A stretch of 64,000 nucleotides of DNA, from assembly GCF_035046485.1 (NCBI RefSeq), contig NC_085137.1, positions 40,851,155 to 40,915,154 on the forward strand, in the 5' to 3' direction. Below the pieces are notes generated by a model. The model was not told where the DNA came from. It saw nothing but the letters and a program-made list of their open reading frames with translations, and did no database searches. Source of the DNA: Aedes albopictus. Taxonomy: Eukaryota; Arthropoda; Insecta; Diptera; Culicidae. Of the stretch, positions 22,540 to 34,100 are shown in pieces. A program made the translations under genes and the position numbers. The stretch's first letter is position 1. Every line of letters starts with the position of its first letter.

Positions 22540-23340
22540 AGCAATTATATTACGAATTCCTTTAAGAATATCTGCACCAGAAGCTTGTATACAAGCTATT
22601 ATATCTATCTATAAGCTTCATCATATATTTTTCCAGTTGATTTCCTTACAGCTGGAATTACTGGGATTACTTCGGAAGTTTCACCAGAAACTTCTTCATA
22701 AACACTTGTAAAAGTTCATCCAAGAATATATCCAACTGTATCCCAAGGAATTCTTTCAGACAATTACTTCTACAGGAGTTCCTCCATCAGATCCTCTAAT
22801 AGTTTCTTAAGGAGTTCTATCACCAATTTCTCAAAAACTGCCTGAAATTGTGTATCAAGTATTATCTTCAGATGCTCTTTCTGTTTCTGGATATTCCTTC
22901 AGTAGTTCCTTCCGAATTTCTTCCACGAGTTTTTCCTAGGGTTTTTAAAAAGAATTCATAGAAAAATTCCTGGAGCAGTTCCTTAAGAAGTCTGGAGAAA
23001 TTCATGTTGAAATTCAAGGAAGATTTTATGGAGTAAATTCTGTAAGCAATTCTGGTAGAACTCTAGGTAGGTTAGATTGGTAGAAACTGTGGATTGAACT
23101 TCGGGAGGGCATTCTTTGTAAATTTCCAGTACGGGTTTCAAAAGTAATACTTGGAGAAAATCATAAAGACAAATTGAGTGGATTTTTAAACGAAATGTAG
23201 GTGGAGATTCTATACAATCTTTGGCAGGATTTCTCAGAGCAACTTAACGGAGGAATCACACATAGAACTCCCGAAAAAGTAACTGATAAATCTCTTGGAG
23301 AAATCCTCCAAGAAGTCCCTGGAGGAATCCCTGAAATGTC
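22540..23340. repeat. Degenerate TTCC/AGAAATTC phrase field
   Basis: Irregular reiteration of 10-20 bp phrases such as AATTCCTGGAG, TTCCTTCAG and AGAAATTC. Open frames here encode Phe/Leu/Lys-rich nonsense and are not genes. Confidence 0.6.
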
Positions 23341-24781
23341 TGCTGGAGTAATATCGAAACGATTCCTGAAATCGTAATATCGAAACGATTATGAAATTTA
23401 AAATTGTTCGAATTCAATCAGATCAAGGTTTTTTCGGTTCCGTTTGAAGTCCCAAGCAACTGTGCAAAATTTGGACATGAATGGTTTAGCCTACATTTTG
23501 CGCATCGCGATTGACGTTTATATGGGTACATAGGAAAATTTACTTTTTTGTATTTTTCTTGAATTGTTGTCATATAACATATAACCGATGATGTTAAAGT
23601 ATAGGTGAATTCGGATGACCCCCAATTGTAGAGGCGCTATGTGAGATAAGGTGAAAATCGTTTGTTTACATCAAAAATTCAATTTTTCGTTTTCAATATT
23701 AACTCATATTTTGCCTTGGTGGTTGCTATTTTCCATTGGTAATGGCTTCTATTATCATCAATCTCGATGCCCATGGTGACAGACACCGGATTGGCCAGCT
23801 AACAAAAAATCCGGTAGATTTCCCGCCGGAAGAGCAAGAGCTCCTCAAATTAATCACATAAGTTGTTCGTAAAGTACCTACCGGATCTAAGTGCATCTGA
23901 AAGAGAATTAGATTTTCTTTTCGAAAAGTGCTCGTTTGTTTCTCTACGATGCGGAATTCGATATGAAAAAAGTGAAAAAAGTGTAGTTTGCCTATGCTGC
24001 GCCATGGCAAATTTTGGCGGAGTCACTCTTTTCATAGGTTTCTCATTCCTGCCACCAGATGCGGAGCGATCGTTAGCTTCCGTTGGGTTTGCCTATAGCC
24101 CAGGATGTATCGAAAAACTTTGTCGAAGACCGCAAAGTGATCCGATGCACGTGGAAAAAGTTATTGCTTTAGCAACTTTTGCCAAAACGTGAGATTTTAT
24201 TATTGATGTTATTCCTTACATGTTAAATGATAAGCACTCTGAGACGATAGGTGCCCGGGAACCTATTTAAAAATCAATTCAAAGTTTGTATGGGAGCGAT
24301 TTGTCGAATCACCCCTCGTCGCATTTTGTACTGGGTGGAGCTGTCAAACAGTAACCCAGCTGTCAAAAGGTGATTTCGAAAAATCTCTTTGAAATTTATT
24401 TTAGGTACCAAAAAAAAGTTCTAAAAATCTGAAAAAAATCTTACTGGCTCAGAAAAAGGTGCTCTTTCGTATAAAATCAAAAAATGGATACATTTTTCTT
24501 AATTTAAAAACCCAATTCATGAAAATTTGGATTTCGGCTCAGTTTTGCATGCAGATTCAGAATATGGAATTATCTCAACACCGCTAAAGAAGCCAATTAA
24601 AGTAGGTTTGAAGTTGAAAGTGGCGCTCCTATTGTTGATTAAAAGCGAGATTTACTGTGGTGATTGATAAAGCATATAAAATGCTTGTACCACATAGCAA
24701 ATGCAATGAAATCGTATGAAATGCATACTTACGGCACATAACATAAGCGGAACATTATGTCAGAACGAAGGAAAAAGCTGC
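23340..24781. other. Intronic spacer with a small protein-like ORF
   Basis: Mostly unassigned. It includes the 39-aa ORF at 23742-23861 and an adjacent open stretch to 24192 described separately. No transposon ends recognised. Confidence 0.4.
23742..23861 (+). CDS. Candidate 39-aa small ORF of unknown function
   Basis: ATG at 23742 reads MASIIINLDAHGDRHRIGQL and ends with QELLKLIT before TAA. The composition is balanced and unlike the surrounding repeat-derived frames. A second open stretch in another frame (about 23854-24192, containing DLSASERELDFLFEKC and FLPPDAERSLASVGF) follows immediately. Together they look like the remains or exons of one gene inside the transporter intron, same strand. 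No family was recognised; it may be a decayed transposon ORF. Confidence 0.25.
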   Translation: MASIIINLDAHGDRHRIGQLTKNPVDFPPEEQELLKLIT

Positions 24782-27700
24782 ATATGGGTCATTCCACGCC
24801 AAGTGACCGACCGCTTGCAATCGACCATCACGGATTTGAACCAAATTTGGCTGAAACATTTGTTTAGATGGAAAAAGAAAAAATCCAAATTTTGGTGCCG
24901 ATCGGATCACCCCTCGGCCCGTGGCAGCACCCCTCGTTTTTGCCGATATGAAAATTATCCTCTCTTTCTTTCATTTTTATCAATGAAACGATTGCACATA
25001 CACATTTTCGACCTTCGGCTTTTTTAAAGGAAATCGTTCAGGAAATCCAGAAAAAATATTATTTTTTTGATACAGTGTTGCCAGATATCATATTTTTCAA
25101 TTTCTAAACTAAAAATCGATTTTTCTCAAAATACGTATATTTTGATTTTAAAAATTTTGATTCCATCGTGTTTATCAGACATTTTCCGATCGAAAAAGCT
25201 TAACTCCCCAAGGTAATTTGCGTCGTTCCTGAGATATAGCGTTTTTAAGAAAAAATATTAATTTTTTTCATATAAAGTATCATATGAAATCAGGTGCAGT
25301 TTATAAATTTCGTAAAAAACATTGTTCGATGCCATATAAAGACGTTTTGTGCTGATTTGAACAATATCGATAAGGATAATATGGATTTAAAAAATGTGAC
25401 AGCGTTGTCAGTTTACCTTTTTTTTATTATATCGTGAAACCTAACCTTCAAGTGTTTGACAATATACAGGTTATACTGAAAAATCGCACCATGTGTGTTG
25501 CAAGCTGTGTGAGCAAGATAAAAACAATGCACTTCTTCTCTAACGATCTTGTTATTGACCTTTTCTTGACAGACAAACAGACGTAACACCTAGAACAATT
25601 TTCGTGAAAATCCATCGCCTTATTCACACTACCATCACCTGGTGGAAATGTTTCACGATACACTGCATTGCGAAATATCGTCAACAGAAGGCACTAGTGT
25701 GAAACGTCAAATGCATAGAAAAACGATGCGTGCACCTCTGGTTGTGAAAGCTACAACTATGAAGGTTTAAAAAAAAACGATAAAACCGTGGTCGATGGAA
25801 ATTCCGCCAATTTTACGTCTGTTTGTCTGTGTTTTCTTGTTTATGGTCCTACCTGACAAAATTACCCAATTGACAGTTATTGTTAGTTTGATAGTTAGCA
25901 ATAAAAATAGGTTTGTTGCAAAAGATGAGGATAAATTGGATATAAAATGTATCTATTGTGAAATTAATTTCAATTGTCGTTTTATTCATTTCAACAATGT
26001 GGTAGATGGAAGTGTTGCCACACTTGTCATTTTTATTGTAAACATCTAATTTACACGAAAGCTTCCGTAAATAGATAACACCAAATAATAACAAATGATT
26101 TCTGTTTTTCATACTTATCGAGCATATTTGGCAACACTGCATGAGTATGAGCATAGATGGCAACACAATTCATGATTGTTACTCCGTGATGGGTCGCAGC
26201 GAACAATTGTCGCTTCAGTTTGTGTGTTTGCTTGTCAGCGATGACAGCAGTCACTTCGATCACTCACCAGCATTCTACACCATTCGCCATTCATTCGCTT
26301 GCGAACGGCAACAAATATCCATGTCAAGCAACTTGCGCATGGCTTCCCACTGGTGATGGAATTGTGTGTTTGATCACGACAATCCGTTTGCTGCATCTTT
26401 CTCGATTCGGTTCAACAAAGAAGAGTGAATATGAATGGAATGAGGTGAATATACCGATCCTTAATATGATACGATACATTGTCGATCTGGGAGTCACCTA
26501 TAATTGATCGAACAAAAGATTTGATTTATCGGAATTAACCTTCTCGTACACCCGCACGCCTCTAGGGAGCAAACGCCACTAAACCATTTCACTCAGAAAA
26601 TTTAGTTCATTCACCGCCACGAAGAACAAACAAAAACTCATACCATATGCAATCACATCAATAGACAATACAATACTCAACACTGTTCTTCACTTCTCTG
26701 CCCGGGACAATAAAGGACATGATCTATTATTCTGCGATCCCCACATAGGGGTGATGCATCCACAGTAAGAGTAAACGCAATACTAAGCATTCCCACACCT
26801 ATTGTTTGCGTTTCCGCGGAATACTAGCATACTTGGCAACACTGCCGTAAAATCAATAATTTTTTACAGGGATTTTTATAAGGAGTTGAACCTTCGAAAA
26901 TAAAATAAAAATACTGAAGAGTTGAGCTACCAGTTGCGCGATGATGCGTAGTATCTAATATTATCTAATTCCAAAGGATATCTTAAATATGAAATTTTAT
27001 CTTATTCCATATTTTCAGGTTCAGCTTCTGAAATTAGCTGTAAGTTATTGAATGTAGTTATATCGAAATGACATTTTCAGCACTGTTGCTTATAAAATAC
27101 GCCCATCAAATGTTTTCCTGTATATATTTTACGTCGATGTTGCCAAATGTACTAAACCTAAATAAAAAAATTAGCCCGTTTATTTTATACTAAAGTTCAA
27201 ATAAAATTAAGATTTCTACAATATATATTGCATACTTGGCAGCACTTCCGTTCAGATAATGTTAAAATATATGAAATTTGTTGAGAATTGATGATCTCAA
27301 TAGATGCATTTTTTAGTTCAACAGGTTATGCTAGTCCATTACGATAGACTCATAATTGACGAACTGGCAACACTGTCACATTCTTTTAAATCCTTATTTT
27401 ACTTGATATAGTTCAAATCAGCACAAAACGTCTTTATATGGCATCGAACGATGTTTTTTTGCGAAATATTTGAACTGCACCTGATTTTATATGATACTTT
27501 ATATGAAAAAAATGAATATTTTTTCTTAAAAACGCTATATCTCAGGAACGACGCAAATTACCTTGGGGAGTTAAGCTTTTTCGATCGGAAAATGTCTGAT
27601 AAACACGATGGAATCAAAATTTTTAAAATCAAAATATACGTATTTTGATAAAAGTCGATTTTTACTTTCAAAATTGAAAAATATGATATCTGGCAACACT

Positions 27701-28002
27701 GTATCAAAAAAATAATATTTTTTCTGGATTTCCTGAACGATTTCCTTCAAAAAAGCTGAAGGTCGAAAATGTGTATGTGCAATCGTTTCAATGATAAAAA
27801 TAAAAGAAAGAGAGGATTATTTTCATATCGGCAAAAACGAGGGGTGCTGCCACGGGCCGAGGGGTGATCCGATCGGCACCAAAATTTGGATTTTTTCTTT
27901 TTCCATCTAAAAAAATGTTTCAACCAAATTTGGTTCAAATCCGTGATGATCGATTGCAAGTTTTCACATTTTCTCGGTCACTTCATATGGAATGACCCAT
28001 AT
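24782..28002. mobile_element. 3.2-kb foldback element with ~640-bp inverted arms
   Basis: Arms 24782-25420 and 27360-28002 are inverted copies, starting ATATGGGTCATTCCA at the outside and ending at GTGACAG...TGTC inside. Long shared blocks include CCGATCGGATCACCCCTCGG and TCCATCGTGTTTATCAGACA. The 1.9-kb centre has no transposase and hosts a younger MITE (25569-25831) and several copies of TGGCAACACTG. It is a non-autonomous foldback. Confidence 0.8.
25569..25831. mobile_element. 263-bp MITE, CAGACAAACAGACGTAAC family, in foldback loop
   Basis: Ends ACAGACAAACAGACGTAAC and the inverse ending GTTTGTCTGTG. TTTTCTTG is duplicated at 25561-25568 and 25832-25839. The terminal C at the left appears lost, so the duplication reads as 8 rather than 7 bp. 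Confidence 0.8.
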
Positions 28003-28712
28003 TTTTTTCCATCGCACGGCACTGGTATATCTAGAAAAGAAGGCTAGTATTTGCAAACTTGGCAGCTGGGACATTCGCAAAACTTGCTGCTGGAAACCCA
28101 CTTACTCATTTAGTCATAAAATTATTGAAATCTACGCAATAACACATCCACGTACCACATATCGATATTCGATTTGATTTGAGACGCGAAAAATGTATTC
28201 TAGACCAAAGTTTATGTAGTTTCTATTCTATTTCTATTTCGGGAATTGAACCAAGACTGCTGAAACTGAACCACGATGACGCGCTAACGCTGTGTGCTAC
28301 GATTACCATGTATTTTGCACATGTGAAAATGTACAACATAAAATAACGTATACTCAGCTCGTGCCTTATTGAGTTGTGTTTTCAGCAGCTCTAAAAAGTT
28401 GTGCTGTAGTCTGAATGCCATCAGTTATCTTACTCTTCCAAATTCATCCTATTCAAAAACTTGTTCGAAAACAAGCGATAAAGGAATCGATTGATTACAC
28501 AAACGAAGATAATATGAAGCTATATTTTCATCTGTGTTGATTATGTTCTTTTTGTTTTCAAACGTGTTCCAATCTACTAAAAAATACAATGAATAAGAAA
28601 CAATACAAACAGCGTTTCAACCCTTTCCTTAATGAAATCGGGGCACTATATTAAATTAACGAATGATTTCTCAACTCTGTAAAATATTCAGATGAAGTAA
28701 TTTGTCGACGAT
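28003..28712. other. Intronic spacer
   Basis: AT-rich sequence with no gene or clear repeat boundary. The final part before 28713 continues the C-terminal coding relic of the LINE at 28640-30820. Confidence 0.4.
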
Positions 28713-28725
28713 ATTCAATACCATT

Positions 28726-28755
28726 GATTGATTGATTTGTCTTTATTTCAGAGAC
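28726..28755 (-). mobile_element. 30-bp LINE 3'-end stub with 13-bp duplication
   Basis: The 13-bp sequence ATTCAATACCATT flanks it perfectly (28713-28725 and 28756-28768). Removing the insert and one copy restores the RNase H reading (VRNGIEYRRQ). The insert ends, on the minus strand, with AATAAAGACAAATCAATC, a LINE-type 3' tail with a TCAA microsatellite. Confidence 0.75.
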
Positions 28756-29035
28756 ATTCAATACCATTACGAACACCTAGTTTGGCTAAAGCATCAGCTT
28801 GCTCATTACCAAAACATACTTGAATGAGCTGGAACCCACACAAATTTAATAACAAAACCCTGAAGATGTAAATTATATAGTTCTTCTTTCAACTTCAAAA
28901 TGATATGATGCGTTTTAAAATTAAAATTAATCGACTTGATAGCGTTCAAACAGCTTAAACTATCAGAAGATATAATAAAAATATTTGGCGACAAATTCCT
29001 GATTAAAGTTTATGTATAATATGTCATTAATTCAG

Positions 29036-29056
29036 ATTAGATTAGATTAGAATATA
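29036..29056. mobile_element. 21-bp micro-insertion with 15-bp duplication
   Basis: The 15-bp sequence ATGTCATTAATTCAG occurs on both sides (29021-29035 and 29057-29071). Between them lies a 21-bp ATTAG-repeat segment ending AATATA. This is the signature of target-primed insertion of only a retroelement tail. Confidence 0.7.
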
Positions 29057-29360
29057 ATGTCATTAATTCAGCAATAAAAATCGAGCAAGGAGATTGTTGT
29101 TTGAAAAAATATGCTGAAGAATAAGTGTAAATATCAAATCCCGCTACATTTCGAATTAATGATTCATCAGAAAAGTAAAACTGATTAGGCTCTAGGCCAA
29201 CAAATTTACGTTGAAATAAAATAGGTGCAAAACGAGGATATTCATAATTTGGAATTTGTTTCAATTCGTGATAATAAAAAGACAAATTCACTATAGGATG
29301 AAATGAGTGAATATCAATACCATAATTATGGAAACGGCGTGATGGAATTGAACTTGGTAC

Positions 29361-30150
29361 CGTAAACCGGGGTCAAATTGATCAGCGGGGTGAAATTGAT
29401 CACTCGGGTACTACATTGTAATTCCATGCTAGGAACTCTTAAGCGTCGTAATGATCTTAAACTTTTTACGTCATCTGATTCGTAGATGTCTAGAGATGAG
29501 TGTAGACTTTTAATTTTTTGGAAAAAAAAGTTAGTTTTGCCTTATTTTTTCAAGGAATTTGCAATGTATTTCTCATTTAGCTGAAATCATTGCTACCAAA
29601 CAATCAATTGCTAATAGGACTTCCCGTGAATTCTCTGTTTTAACATTTTTGTGGAGCCTTGGTAGAGATGTAATGCAGTTAATCAGAAAATGAATTAGTT
29701 ATAAAAAGTTCATTTTATGAAGAAATAGTCATTTTTTTGTGATAGAAATCACTTATTTTAAATGGAATTGCCTACCTTTAGGCGTTTAAGGGGAAATTTC
29801 AAAATTTAATTTTGCATTTAAAGTAATAAATTCACTAGTTGTAAGATTTTAAACGCGTTATTCGGTTTTAAAAGAGCAAAATTAAGCGGTGAAGGAAATT
29901 TTCCTTTCCAACCGATGCTTAATTGTATATGAACTGATCAATTTCGCCCCAAAGTGGCATTTCCAATATTTTGATATTTGAAGTTATTTAACTTAAAGTT
30001 TAAATTTGTTGAACAAAATTCTGTCACATGGTTCCATGGAGATCCACTGGGTACTGGTTTTGCAGAAATTCTTTTGACAATATTTGAATTGCCACAAATG
30101 TTATTTGCAAAAGTAGTTTTAAAGTGATCAATTTGACCCCGAATTACGGT
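29361..30150. mobile_element. TA-flanked element with GGGGTCAAATTGATC ends
   Basis: Inverted ends CCGTAAACCGGGGTCAAATT and the matching right end reading GATCAATTTGACCCCGAATT then ACGG. TA is at both borders. It interrupts the LINE relic between the RT thumb and RNase H. It is about 790 bp long with no coding capacity seen. Confidence 0.7.
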
Positions 30151-30820
30151 ACTATATTTACTGAAGAAATATAAAATCTAAAATTCTACAAGTAGGATTT
30201 ATTTCAAATAAATATTTTAAAATGTTAACTACTGGATGACTCATATTGAAGCATTGTAACATAAATTTGCTATTTATGAAACTAATTTTAAGAGGAATGA
30301 TTCCAGATAAGACTTCTACTGATTGAGTATGAGTAGAATTAATTAATTTTAAACAAATTCTAAGACATCGAAATTGAATTCTTTCAAGTTTGGAAAAATA
30401 AGCACTTGCAAAAGCAAAACATCCATATTCCATAACAGAACGAATGGTTGTTTTATAATGAGCGATTAAATCTTAGGGATGAGCTCCCCACCTAGTCCCT
30501 GTTATAGATCTAAGATAATTGATTCTTCTTGCACAAGTGTTTTGTACATATTGAATATGTTTATTCCACAATAATTTTGAATCAAATCATATTCCCAAAT
30601 ATTTGTAATCATCATCTTGCTCGATTTCAGATACAAATTATAACTGACTGTAGAATGTTTACGTGAAAATATAATAAATTTGGTTTTCGAAACTGAAAAT
30701 GTAAATCCATTGTTATGAGCCCAAATATCAATATTATCTAACGTACATTGCATGAAATGTCGAATAATTTCTCTGTTTTTACCACTGATAGATAGAACTT
30801 CATCATCTGCAAATTAATAA

Positions 30821-31129
30821 AAATAATAGGGCTCCCAAATTTCCCGGGATTCCGGGATTTGAGAAAATTTTATTTTAAGTGAAAAATGAATTTATTTTAA
30901 AGAAAATCGTATTTTTTCATTTCCTATTATAGACTGGGCACAATTCAGCAAATTTCACGATAAGAAGATTCATATTTTACCATCAATGCATTTAAAGTAC
31001 GATTTCAACTAGCATTAAATACTGAAATTTTGTTTTGAAATACATGAACGTGTTTTGCTAAAAGTAGTTAATACTTAGTTTATTGATTATTTTGGGTACA
31101 TCAATAGGCATACAACAACCCCAATAATG
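30821..31129. other. Intronic spacer between two LINE copies
   Basis: AT-rich, nothing recognised apart from TTTCCCGGGATTCCGGGATT near 30840. Confidence 0.4.
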
Positions 31130-34100
31130 ATGCTCAATCTAATCTTGAGATTTATTTATTCCTTAAATTCACAATCAAATCACATTACATACATTACATT
31201 TATTTGTTCCACATCATTAAGACAAGACATAATCAACAATAGTACGCCACAATACTCGGTTTGTGGCTGCCACTCTCCATCCTCGGTCACGCCCAATGCT
31301 CGCCAAGTCACGCTCCACCTGGTCCGCCCATCGTGCTCTCTGCGCTCCACGCCTTCTTGTGCCAACCGGATCCGTTGCAAACACCAGCTTTGCAGGGTTG
31401 TTGTCCGGCATTCTTGCAACATGCCCTGCCCACCGTATCCTTCCGGCTTTGGCCACCTTCTGGATGCTGGGTTCGCCGTAAAGTGCAGCGAGCTCGTGGT
31501 TCATCCTTCTCCGCCACACACCGTTCTCCTGCACACCGCCGAAGATCGTTCTTAGCACGCGTCGCTCGAAAACTCCGAGTGCTTGTAGGTCCTCCTCGAG
31601 CATGGTCCATGTCTCGTGCCCGTAGAGGATTACCGGTCTTATTAACGTTTTGTACATGGTGCATTTGGTGCGTGGGTGAATCTTTTTCGACCGCAGTTTC
31701 TTCTGGAGCCCGTAGTAGGCCCGACTTCCGCTGATGATGCGCCTCCGAATTTCACGGCTCACGTTGTTGTCAGCCGTCAGTAAGGATCCGAGGTAGACGA
31801 ATTCCTCCACCACCTCGAAAGTATCCCCGTCTATCGTAACATTACTACCCAGACGGATCCGGTCGTGTTCGGTTCCGCCTACCAGCATGTACTTTGTTTT
31901 TGAGGCATTCACCACCAGTCCGACCTTTGCTGCTTCGCGTTTCAGGCGGGTGTACAGTTCTGCCACCGTTCCAAATGTTCTAGCGATAATGTCCATGTCG
32001 TCCGCAAAGCACACAAATTGACCGGATTTTGTGAAAATCGTTCCCCGGCTGTTGAGCCCGGCTCGTCGCATCACACCTTCTAGCGCGATGTTGAAGAGTA
32101 GACATGAGAGTCCGTCACATTGTCGCAGTCCCCGGCGAGATACGAATGAACTGGATAGTTCACCCGAAACCCTTACGCAGTTTTGCACACCGTCCATCGT
32201 TGCTTTAATCAGTCTAGTCAGCTTCCCAGGAAAGCCGTTTTCGTCCATGATTCTCCATAGCTCTGCGCGGTCGATACTATCGTATGCCGCTTTGAAGTCG
32301 ATGAACAGGTGGTGCGTTGGGACCTGGTATTCACGGCATTTATGGAGGATTTGCCGTACGGTAAAGATCTGGTCCGTTGTCGACCGGCCGTCGATGAAGC
32401 CGGCTTGATAACTTCCCACGAACTCATTTGTTTTAGGTGACAGACGACGGAAGATGATCTGGGATAGCACTTGTAGGCATCATTCAAAATAGTGATCGCC
32501 CTGAAGTTCTCACATTCCAAATGGTCGCCTTTCTTGTGAATGGGGCAGATTACCCCTTCCTTCCACTCCTCCGGTAGCTGTTCGGTTTCCCAGACCCTGA
32601 CTATCAGCCGATGCAGACAGGTGGCCAACTTTTCTGGGCCCATCTTGATGAGTTCAGCTGCGATACCATCCTTACCAGCTGCTTTGTTGGTTTTGAGCTG
32701 GTGAATGGCATCCTTAACAGTGTTGAAAAATTCATTTCGTCAAATCTAACTTAAAGCACCTACAGCTCATTTTAGAAGCTGAACCTGAGAATATGGTATA
32801 TGAAAAACTTGTGCGGCTAGACCAGTTCTGCAAGAAAGTCACGGAAAAACTGCTATTTTTCGAATCTTTAAGGTAAATGTCACGCACTACCTGTGAAAAA
32901 TGCCAAATGATATTCACCGTGAATATCATTTGGCATTTTTCGAAGGTAGCCCGTGACATTTACCTTAAATATTCAAAAAATAGCAGTTTTTCCGTGACTT
33001 TCTTGCAGAACTGGTCTAGCCGCACAAGTTTTTCATACACCATATTCTCAGGTTCAGCTTCTAAAATGAGCTGTAGGTGCTTGAAGTTAGATTTGACGAA
33101 ATGAATTTTTCAACACTGATCCTTAACTTCCCTCAGCGTGGGAGTTGGTTCATTTCCGTCCTCCGCTGCACTGGCGTCGTCGTTCCTTCCGTTGCCGTGG
33201 GCTCCCGTGCCTACGTTCTCCACGCCGTTCAGGTGCTGATCGAAGTGCTGCTTCCACCTTTCGATCACCTCACGTCCGTCCGTCAAGAGGCCTCCGTCTT
33301 TATCCCTGCATATTTCGGCTCGCGGCACGAAGCCGTTGGGGGATGCGTTGAGTTTCTGATAGAACTTCCGTGTTTCTTGGGAACGGCACAGCAGTTCCAT
33401 TTCTTCACACTCCGCTTCTTCCAGGCGGCGCTTTTTCTCCCGAAAGAGGCGGGTCTGCTGTTTCCGCTTCTGTTTGTAACGTTCCACGTTCTGTCGAGTC
33501 CCTTGCTGCAGCATTACCGCCCTCGCTGCGTTCTTCTCCTCCAAAACCGTTCTGCACTCTTCGTCGAACCATTCGTTCCGTCGATTCCGTTCCACGTACC
33601 CGATGGTGCTCTCTGCTGCGTCGTTGATGGCTGCTTTCACTGTACTCCAGCAGTCCTCTATAGGGCCTCATCGAGCTCGCCCTCGTCTGGCAACGCGGCT
33701 TCGAGATTCTGCGCGTATGCTGAGGCGACATCCGGTTGCTACAGTCGCTCTAGGTTGTACCGTGGCGGTCGCCGGTACCGTACATTGTTGATGACGGAGA
33801 GTTTTGGGCGCAGTTTGACCATCACCAGATAGTGGTCGGAGTCGATATTGGCGCCACGATAGGTCCTGACGTCGATAATGTCGGAGAAGTGCCGTCCGTC
33901 AATCAGAACGTGGTCGATTTGAGATTCCGTCTGCTGTGGTGATCTCCAGGTGTAACGATAAGGGAGGCTGTGTTGGAAAAAGGTGCTACGTATGGCCATA
34001 TTTTTGGAGGCGGCGAAATCAATGAGTCGTAGGCCGTTTTCGTTCGTTTGCTGGTGGGCGCTAAACTTACCAATCGTCGGTCTGAATTCCTCCTCCTGGC

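Larger units (their letters stand above)
28640..30820 (-). pseudogene. 5'-truncated jockey/I-type LINE relic (RT end plus RNase H)
   Basis: On the minus strand, from 30820 downward: FADD of the reverse transcriptase (about 30800-30812), WAHNNGFTFSVSKTKFIIFS, the RT thumb region (LERIQFRCLRICLKLI), then an RNase H domain with SDSLSCLNAI, FVWVPAHSS and GNEQADALAKLG, continuing to ELRNHSLI and a stop near 28650. The start at FADD suggests 5' truncation during reverse transcription. Frameshifts and three later insertions (28726-28755, 29036-29056, 29361-30150) show it is old. Confidence 0.8.

Noticed and set aside
31261..33832. Plus-strand frames of 125-251 codons opposite the LINE
   Set aside because: Antisense shadows of the GC-richer LINE endonuclease/RT sequence.
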